Source of the DNA: Rhodocyclaceae bacterium
Lineage (GTDB): Bacteria; Pseudomonadota; Gammaproteobacteria; Burkholderiales; Rhodocyclaceae
Direction: 5' to 3'
Assembly: GCA_013821865.1 (NCBI GenBank)
Contig: PNJM01000064.1
Location: forward strand, 1 to 10,687
DNA length: 10,687 nt
The notes under the pieces were generated by a model. It searched no databases. It worked only from the letters and a program-made list of their open reading frames with translations, and was not told the DNA's origin. Below are positions 6,411-10,687 of the stretch, piece after piece. Position numbers and translations under genes: made by a program. The number at the start of each line of letters is the position of its first letter. Position 1 is the stretch's first letter.

Positions 6411-7361
6411 TCAGCCGGCCGAACCGCGGCCAAGCGCGGCGCTGGGCCGCGTTGCGGGCATGGCGGCGTGCTCGATCCATCGCTTGATGCGATTGGCATC
6501 GCCGATGCGGGTCAGCTTGCCCCAGGAATCGAGCAGAACGATGACGATCGGCTTGTCATTGACCCAGGCCTGCATCACCAGGCACTTGCCCGCCTCGCGG
6601 ATGAAACCGGTCTTGGACAGTGCGATGTCCCAGCCCGAGCCCGAATTTCTCACCAGGGTGTTGGTATTGCGGAAAATGAGCGGGCGCCCACCCACAACGA
6701 CTTCATACTCCGGTGTTGTAGATAGTTCGCGAATCAACGGATAGTGCGAGGCGGCGGAAACCATCTTGGTAAGGTCGCGCGCGCTGGAAACGTTGGCGGC
6801 CGACAGTCCGGTGGAATCCGAGAAGCGGGTGTCCCTGAGTCCGATCGCCTCGGCCTTGCGGTTCATCGACGAAACGAAGGCCTGGATGCCGCCCGGGTAG
6901 TGCCGGCCCAGGGACGAAGCGGCACGGTTCTCCGAGGACATCAGCGCCAGGCGCAGCATCTCCTCGCGCGACAACTGCGTGCCGACTTTCAGGCGCGAAC
7001 GGCTGCCGCGCAGCAAGTCGACATCTTCCTCGCTGATGGACACCGGCTCGTTCAGCCCCTGCTTCGCGTCGAGCACCACCATGGCCGTCATCAGCTTGGT
7101 GATCGAGGCAATCGGCAGGACGGCATCGGAATTCTTCTCGAACAGCACTGCGCCCGTGGACTGGTCCTGCACGATCACGGCCGAGGAGCGCAGCAGCAGA
7201 TTGTCGGAATCCTGCGCCTCGACTTTCTTCACCGCCTTGGCCTTGCGCTTGGATGCCGCCTGTTTCTTGGAAGAGGCCGCCTGCACCGGCGTCGCGTCGA
7301 GCATGGTCGCGGCAACGGCCGTGCACAGCAGGAGGTAAATTGCCAGCCTGATCTTCGCCAT
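6411..7361 (-). CDS. pbpG: Periplasmic D-alanyl-D-alanine endopeptidase (PBP7/PbpG type, peptidase S11)
   Basis: Serine DD-peptidase of the S11 family, 316 residues, close to the PBP7/PbpG length of about 310. These enzymes cut D-Ala-mDAP cross-links of peptidoglycan in the periplasm during wall remodelling. A Sec signal peptide covers residues 1-28 (hydrophobic core IYLLLCTAVAATML, cleavage expected after VQA). It is followed by a Lys/Arg-rich stretch of about 17 residues (31-47). All three penicillin-binding motifs are intact: SxxK as SITK with nucleophile Ser86 and Lys89; SxN as SEN (143-145); and KTG at 250-252. I chose the ATG at 7361 over the in-frame ATG at 7376 because AGAGGG lies just upstream of it and the predicted transcript starts near 7387. 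The gene has its own likely promoter and ends at a strong hairpin, so it is probably monocistronic. The symbol rests on length and motif pattern. Confidence 0.9.
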   Translation of the reverse strand: MAKIRLAIYLLLCTAVAATMLDATPVQAASSKKQAASKRKAKAVKKVEAQDSDNLLLRSSAVIVQDQSTGAVLFEKNSDAVLPIASITKLMTAMVVLDAKQGLNEPVSISEEDVDLLRGSRSRLKVGTQLSREEMLRLALMSSENRAASSLGRHYPGGIQAFVSSMNRKAEAIGLRDTRFSDSTGLSAANVSSARDLTKMVSAASHYPLIRELSTTPEYEVVVGGRPLIFRNTNTLVRNSGSGWDIALSKTGFIREAGKCLVMQAWVNDKPIVIVLLDSWGKLTRIGDANRIKRWIEHAAMPATRPSAALGRGSAG

Positions 7362-7364
7362 ATT

Positions 7365-7370
7365 CCCTCT
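7365..7370 (-). promoter_or_regulatory. Ribosome binding site deciding the pbpG start
   Basis: AGAGGG on the minus strand just upstream of the ATG at 7361 (4 nt from the GAGG core, a short spacer). The alternative ATG at 7376 has no purine-rich sequence at a usable distance, so this site favours the shorter protein. Confidence 0.6.
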
Positions 7371-7393
7371 TTCCATCCGAACCGATCAAATCC

Positions 7394-7421
7394 AGTTTAG
7401 CAGTCTGGAACAAAACTGCAA
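7394..7421 (-). promoter_or_regulatory. Predicted sigma70 promoter of pbpG
   Basis: On the minus strand TTGCAG (7416-7421) and TAAACT (7394-7399) are separated by 16 bp, and TGC directly before TAAACT makes an extended -10 element. Transcription would start near 7387, giving a 5' leader of about 26 nt to the ATG at 7361. The -35 match is modest; the extended -10 compensates. Prediction from sequence only. Confidence 0.45.
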
Positions 7422-7456
7422 GAGAAATAGCCTGTTAGGCGATATTCCTCAAGTTG

Positions 7457-7472
7457 CATCGAATATTCGATG
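7457..7472. promoter_or_regulatory. Perfect 16-bp palindrome upstream of pbpG
   Basis: CATCGAATATTCGATG is completely self-complementary, unusually AT-rich for this region, and lies 5 bp after the patatin stop codon and about 36 bp upstream of the predicted pbpG -35. It could be a dimeric repressor or activator operator, or a 6-bp hairpin with an ATAT loop ending the phospholipase transcript. No U-tract follows on the minus strand, which makes the operator reading slightly better. Confidence 0.4.
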
Positions 7473-7477
7473 ACATT

Positions 7478-8617
7478 TCAAGCGAGTCGCAGGAAGGCAC
7501 GCATCTCGTCACGGCGCGCCATCGTATCGGTGTAGCCGAGTTCGATCAAGGCGCATGTGTAGGATTTTTCGAAAAGCAGGTAACTCGCCAGAGCGGAGCC
7601 GTTCTTGCCGGTGGCCCCGAGGCCGCGCAACAGCAACCGCACTGGCCATGGAAGGCTTTTGACATGGCGCGCCGCCATGTAGTCGAGCCGCTGCGACGGC
7701 GCGATAACCAGCGCCTCGATCGGCCGCAAAGGCAAGCCGGCCTTTTCCTTGACTTCCCGGGGAATGATCGACAGCGTATTGTTGATGCGAAACAGGCGCT
7801 CGAGATCCACGCTCAGGCTGTCGAGGAAGATGCTGGAGAGCGCATGGCCGGCAATCTGTGCCAGGGAGGGATGGGTGTCCTCCCGCATGCGCTCGGATTC
7901 CTGTCCCATGCGCCCGCCGCCAATCACCAGGATGCGCTCGGCACCCAGATGGATGGCCGGGGACACCGGCGCCAACTGGCGCATCGAGCCGTCCCCGAAG
8001 AATTCGCGGTTGATCTTGATGGCCGGGAAGATGAAAGGAATGGCGCTCGAGGCGAGGAGATGCTCGACGCCGATATTCACCCGGGCGCTTGCACGCTGCG
8101 TGCGGCGCCACAGCTCGACGTTCTCGCCGCCCTGGAAGAAGCTGATGCTCTCGCCGCTCAGGTAGCCCGAGGCCGTGATGGAAACCGCATAGAGCGCGCC
8201 CGACCCGATGACCTTGTCGATGCGCCGGAAATCCAGGCTTGTCTCGATCAGTTCCCTGAGCGGCGTATTGTCGAGCAGGGAGCGCGGGTTCTGCCTGGTG
8301 AGCCAGCCGAACATCAGCACCGACAGCCAGCGGGCGCCGCTGGCGCCGATGCCCATGGCATCGGCGCGGTACACCTGGGCGGCGTGGAAGTTGCTCCACA
8401 CTTCCAGCAGATGCTTGACGGCAGCGCCGAAGTCGTCGGCGTAGCAAGCCAGCGAGGCTGCGTTGATCGCCCCGGCCGAGGTGCCGCAGAGGATGGGAAA
8501 GGGGTTGACGCGCGGATCCGGCAGCAGTTCGCGCACCGCCTGGAGCACGCCCACCTGGTAGGCGGCGCGGGCGCCGCCGCCGGTGAGAACGAGCGCGGTC
8601 CTGCCGTTTGAGTCCAT
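7478..8617 (-). CDS. Patatin-like phospholipase family protein
   Basis: Patatin-fold serine lipid acyl hydrolase, 379 residues, expected to release fatty acids from phospholipids or related acyl esters through a Ser-Asp dyad. The N-terminal oxyanion loop GGGARAAYQ lies at 13-21, the nucleophile elbow GTSAG at 45-49 with Ser47, and the catalytic Asp209 in [11 protein letters not shown] (207-217). The supporting segment [13 protein letters not shown] (190-202) is typical of the family. No signal peptide is visible, so the protein is cytoplasmic or membrane-associated. The C-terminal third (about 235-379) does not resemble a known extra domain to me. The ATG at 8617 puts the GGGxR motif at the usual distance from the start, although the Shine-Dalgarno is weak. 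It starts 30 bp after the malic enzyme stop, so the two are probably co-transcribed. All catalytic residues are present, so an active enzyme is likely; the substrate is unknown. Confidence 0.92.
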   Translation of the reverse strand: MDSNGRTALVLTGGGARAAYQVGVLQAVRELLPDPRVNPFPILCGTSAGAINAASLACYADDFGAAVKHLLEVWSNFHAAQVYRADAMGIGASGARWLSVLMFGWLTRQNPRSLLDNTPLRELIETSLDFRRIDKVIGSGALYAVSITASGYLSGESISFFQGGENVELWRRTQRASARVNIGVEHLLASSAIPFIFPAIKINREFFGDGSMRQLAPVSPAIHLGAERILVIGGGRMGQESERMREDTHPSLAQIAGHALSSIFLDSLSVDLERLFRINNTLSIIPREVKEKAGLPLRPIEALVIAPSQRLDYMAARHVKSLPWPVRLLLRGLGATGKNGSALASYLLFEKSYTCALIELGYTDTMARRDEMRAFLRLA

Positions 8618-8647
8618 GTCAGGCTTTACGGCAGCCGTGGATAGAGC

Positions 8648-10687
8648 TTAATCCCATCCGCCGATTTTTTCCTGGCGCTGGGCCATCGCCGCATCCACGA
8701 CAGCGAGCGCCGTCATGTTGACGATGCGCCGCACCGTCGCCGTCGGCGTCAGGATATGCGCCGGTGCCGCGGCACCGAGCAGGATCGGGCCGATGGTAAC
8801 GCCGTCGCCGGCGGCCTGCTTGAGCAGGTTGAAGGCGATGTTGGCCGCGTCCAGCGTCGGCATGATGAGCAGATTGGCATCGCCCTTCAGGCTGGAGCTG
8901 GGGAAGACCTGATTGCGCACCTCCTCCGACAGCGCGGCGTCGCCATGCATCTCGCCCTCCGCTTCGAGCTCCGGCGCGCGCTGGTGCAGCATTTGCAGCG
9001 CCTGCTGCATCTTGCGCGCGCTGGGCGTTTCATAGCTGCCGAAACTGGAGTGCGACAGCAGCGCGACCTTGGGCACAAGGCCGAAGCGCTTCATCTCCTC
9101 CGCCGCCAGGATGGTCATCTCGACGACCTGCTCGGCGCTCGGGTCATAGTTGACGTAGGTGTCGCAGATGAAGACGGTCTGCCTGGGCAGCATAAGCCCG
9201 TTCATGGCGTAGTAGGCCGAGGCGCTCCCTTGCCGGCCGATGACCTGGTCGATGTATTTCAGGTGCAGGGCGTGCGTGCCGAAGGTGCCGCACAGCATGC
9301 CGTCGGCCTCGCCGCGGTGGATCATCATGGCGCCGATCAGGGTGTGGCGGCGGCGCATCTCGATCTGCGCATAGTCGGGCGAGACGCCCTTGCGTTCGCT
9401 CAGATGATGATAGGTTTGCCAGTATTCCTTGTAGCGCGGGTCCTTCTGCGGATTGCACAACTCGAAATCGACGCCCGGCAGGATGCGCAGCCCGCATTTC
9501 TGGATGCGGTGCTCGATCACCTCGGGCCGGCCGATCAGGATCGGCCTGGCCAGGGCCTCGTCCGCCACCACCTGGACGGCGCGCAGGACGCGCTCGTCCT
9601 CCCCTTCGGCATAGACAATCCGCTTGGAGATTTTCTTCGCCGCGGCGAAGACAGGCTTCATGATGATGCCAGAGTGGTACACGAACTGCTGCAGCTGGTC
9701 GCGATAGGCGTCGAAGTCCGCAATCGGCCGTGCCGCCACGCCGGAATCCATGGCCGCCCTGGCCACGGCCGGGGCGATCTTGGCGATCAGGCGCGGATCG
9801 AAAGGCTTCGGGATGAGGTATTCGGGGCCGAAGCGCACATCGGAACCGCCATAGGCGGCGGCCACCACGTCCGACTGCTCGGCATGGGCCAGGTCGGCGA
9901 TGGCGCGCACGGCCGCCAGCTCCATCTCCTGCGTGATGGTGGTGGCGCCGCTGTCGAGCGCGCCGCGGAAAATGAAGGGGAAGCAGAGGACGTTGTTCAC
10001 CTGGTTCGGGTAGTCCGAGCGCCCCGTGGCGATGATGCAGTCCGGCCGCACCGCCTTCGCCTCCTCCGGCAGTATCTCGGGGATCGGGTTGGCCAGCGCC
10101 AGGATGAGCGGCTTGTCGGCCATGGTCCTGACCATCTCCGGCTTGAGCACGCCGGCGGTGGACAGCCCGAGGAACACATCGGCGCCGACGATGACCTGGC
10201 CCAGCGCGGTGGCGTCCGTCTCCTGCGCATACTGCGCCTTGCTCGGATCGAGGTCGCCAAGGCGGCGCTTGCTCACCACGCCTTTCGAATCGGTCATCCA
10301 GACGTTTTCGCGCTTCAGTCCCAGCGCCACCATGAGATCGACGCAGGCAATGGCGGCCGCGCCGGCGCCGGAGCAGACCAGCTTCACGTCCCCGATCTTC
10401 TTGCCCACCACGCGCAGGCCGTTCAGCAACGCCGCGCTGGAGATGATCGCCGTGCCGTGCTGGTCGTCGTGGAAGACCGGGATCTTCATGCGCTCGCGCA
10501 GCTTCTTCTCGATGTAGAAGCACTCCGGCGCCTTGATGTCCTCCAGGTTGATGCCGCCGAAGGACGGGCCGAGATAGCGAACGGCCTCGATGAACTTGTC
10601 GGAATCCTCGGTGTCGATTTCCAGATCGATCGAATCGACGTCGGCGAAGCGCTTGAACAGGATCGACTTGCCCTCCATCACCGGCTT
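8648..10687 (-). CDS. maeB: NADP-dependent malic enzyme (MaeB type, with phosphotransacetylase-like domain), 5' end cut by window
   Basis: Two-domain bacterial malic enzyme that decarboxylates malate to pyruvate with reduction of NADP+, supplying NADPH and pyruvate in the cytoplasm. 679 residues are visible; full-length MaeB is about 750-770, so roughly the first 80 are missing, including the N-terminal catalytic Tyr region. Visible malic-enzyme elements (numbered within this fragment): [10 protein letters not shown] (72-81) with metal-binding acidic residues, the dinucleotide-binding loop [14 protein letters not shown] (105-118), MTDSKGV (131-137), and ALANPIPEI after the NAD(P) domain. From about residue 350 the protein continues into a phosphate acetyl/butyryltransferase-like domain ([18 protein letters not shown] and [31 protein letters not shown] near the end). 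In known MaeB enzymes this domain is regulatory (acetyl-CoA inhibition) rather than an active transferase. The stop TAA at 8648-8650 is followed 30 bp later by the patatin gene. Confidence 0.95.
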   Translation of the reverse strand, partial: KPVMEGKSILFKRFADVDSIDLEIDTEDSDKFIEAVRYLGPSFGGINLEDIKAPECFYIEKKLRERMKIPVFHDDQHGTAIISSAALLNGLRVVGKKIGDVKLVCSGAGAAAIACVDLMVALGLKRENVWMTDSKGVVSKRRLGDLDPSKAQYAQETDATALGQVIVGADVFLGLSTAGVLKPEMVRTMADKPLILALANPIPEILPEEAKAVRPDCIIATGRSDYPNQVNNVLCFPFIFRGALDSGATTITQEMELAAVRAIADLAHAEQSDVVAAAYGGSDVRFGPEYLIPKPFDPRLIAKIAPAVARAAMDSGVAARPIADFDAYRDQLQQFVYHSGIIMKPVFAAAKKISKRIVYAEGEDERVLRAVQVVADEALARPILIGRPEVIEHRIQKCGLRILPGVDFELCNPQKDPRYKEYWQTYHHLSERKGVSPDYAQIEMRRRHTLIGAMMIHRGEADGMLCGTFGTHALHLKYIDQVIGRQGSASAYYAMNGLMLPRQTVFICDTYVNYDPSAEQVVEMTILAAEEMKRFGLVPKVALLSHSSFGSYETPSARKMQQALQMLHQRAPELEAEGEMHGDAALSEEVRNQVFPSSSLKGDANLLIMPTLDAANIAFNLLKQAAGDGVTIGPILLGAAAPAHILTPTATVRRIVNMTALAVVDAAMAQRQEKIGGWD

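Noticed and set aside
7362..7376. Earlier pbpG start giving MERGN before MAKIRL
   Set aside because: No Shine-Dalgarno before the ATG at 7376, and only about a 10-nt leader from the predicted promoter. The ATG at 7361 has AGAGGG upstream and gives a normal signal peptide.
7454..8611. 385-codon open frame on the plus strand opposite the patatin gene
   Set aside because: It covers almost exactly the antisense of a gene with an intact Ser-Asp dyad, has no domain and no credible ribosome site; it is a GC-driven shadow.
8628..8638. ACGGC-A-GCCGT inverted repeat between maeB and the patatin gene as a terminator
   Set aside because: A 5-bp stem with a 1-nt loop cannot form a stable hairpin and no U-tract follows; the genes remain likely co-transcribed.

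Overview
This 10.7-kb window looks like chromosomal DNA of a GC-rich betaproteobacterium. Rhodocyclales or a close relative is my best guess, from codon bias and protein flavour; no phylogenetic marker is present. Every gene I accept lies on the minus strand, so the window reads right to left. There are nine protein genes, two of them cut by the window edges. I see no tRNA, rRNA, CRISPR array, insertion sequence or phage gene.

Right-hand part (about 6.4-10.7 kb), housekeeping-like: the 3' part of a MaeB-type malic enzyme with a phosphotransacetylase-like C-terminal domain; 30 bp later a patatin-like phospholipase; then, after a 116-bp gap with a 16-bp perfect palindrome and a plausible sigma70 promoter, a PbpG/PBP7-type D-alanyl-D-alanine endopeptidase that ends in a strong hairpin.

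Left-hand part (1 to about 6.4 kb), a regulated uptake and oxidation module: a LysR-type regulator whose start codon abuts the pbpG terminator hairpin, then a five-gene branched-chain-amino-acid-type (HAAT/Liv) ABC importer in the order binding protein, permease LivH, permease LivM, ATPase LivG, ATPase LivF, then the N-terminal third of an NAD(P)-dependent aldehyde dehydrogenase. LivH/LivM and LivM/LivG overlap, and the later gaps are only 15 and 26 bp, so this is almost certainly one operon. The 173-bp gap between lysR and the binding-protein gene holds an 11-bp-stem hairpin that also fits a LysR-type T-N11-A palindrome; this is the probable control region.

Working model (inference): the LysR protein senses a carboxylate or aromatic/aldehyde-related compound and switches on a dedicated importer plus an aldehyde dehydrogenase that helps metabolise the substrate. 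The ATPases and permeases have motif variants that argue against a plain leucine/isoleucine/valine importer, but the substrate cannot be named from sequence alone. I found no clearly undescribed system. The most interesting items are the control regions, the palindrome-encoded tail of LivM, and the dedicated Liv-type importer coupled to a dehydrogenase.
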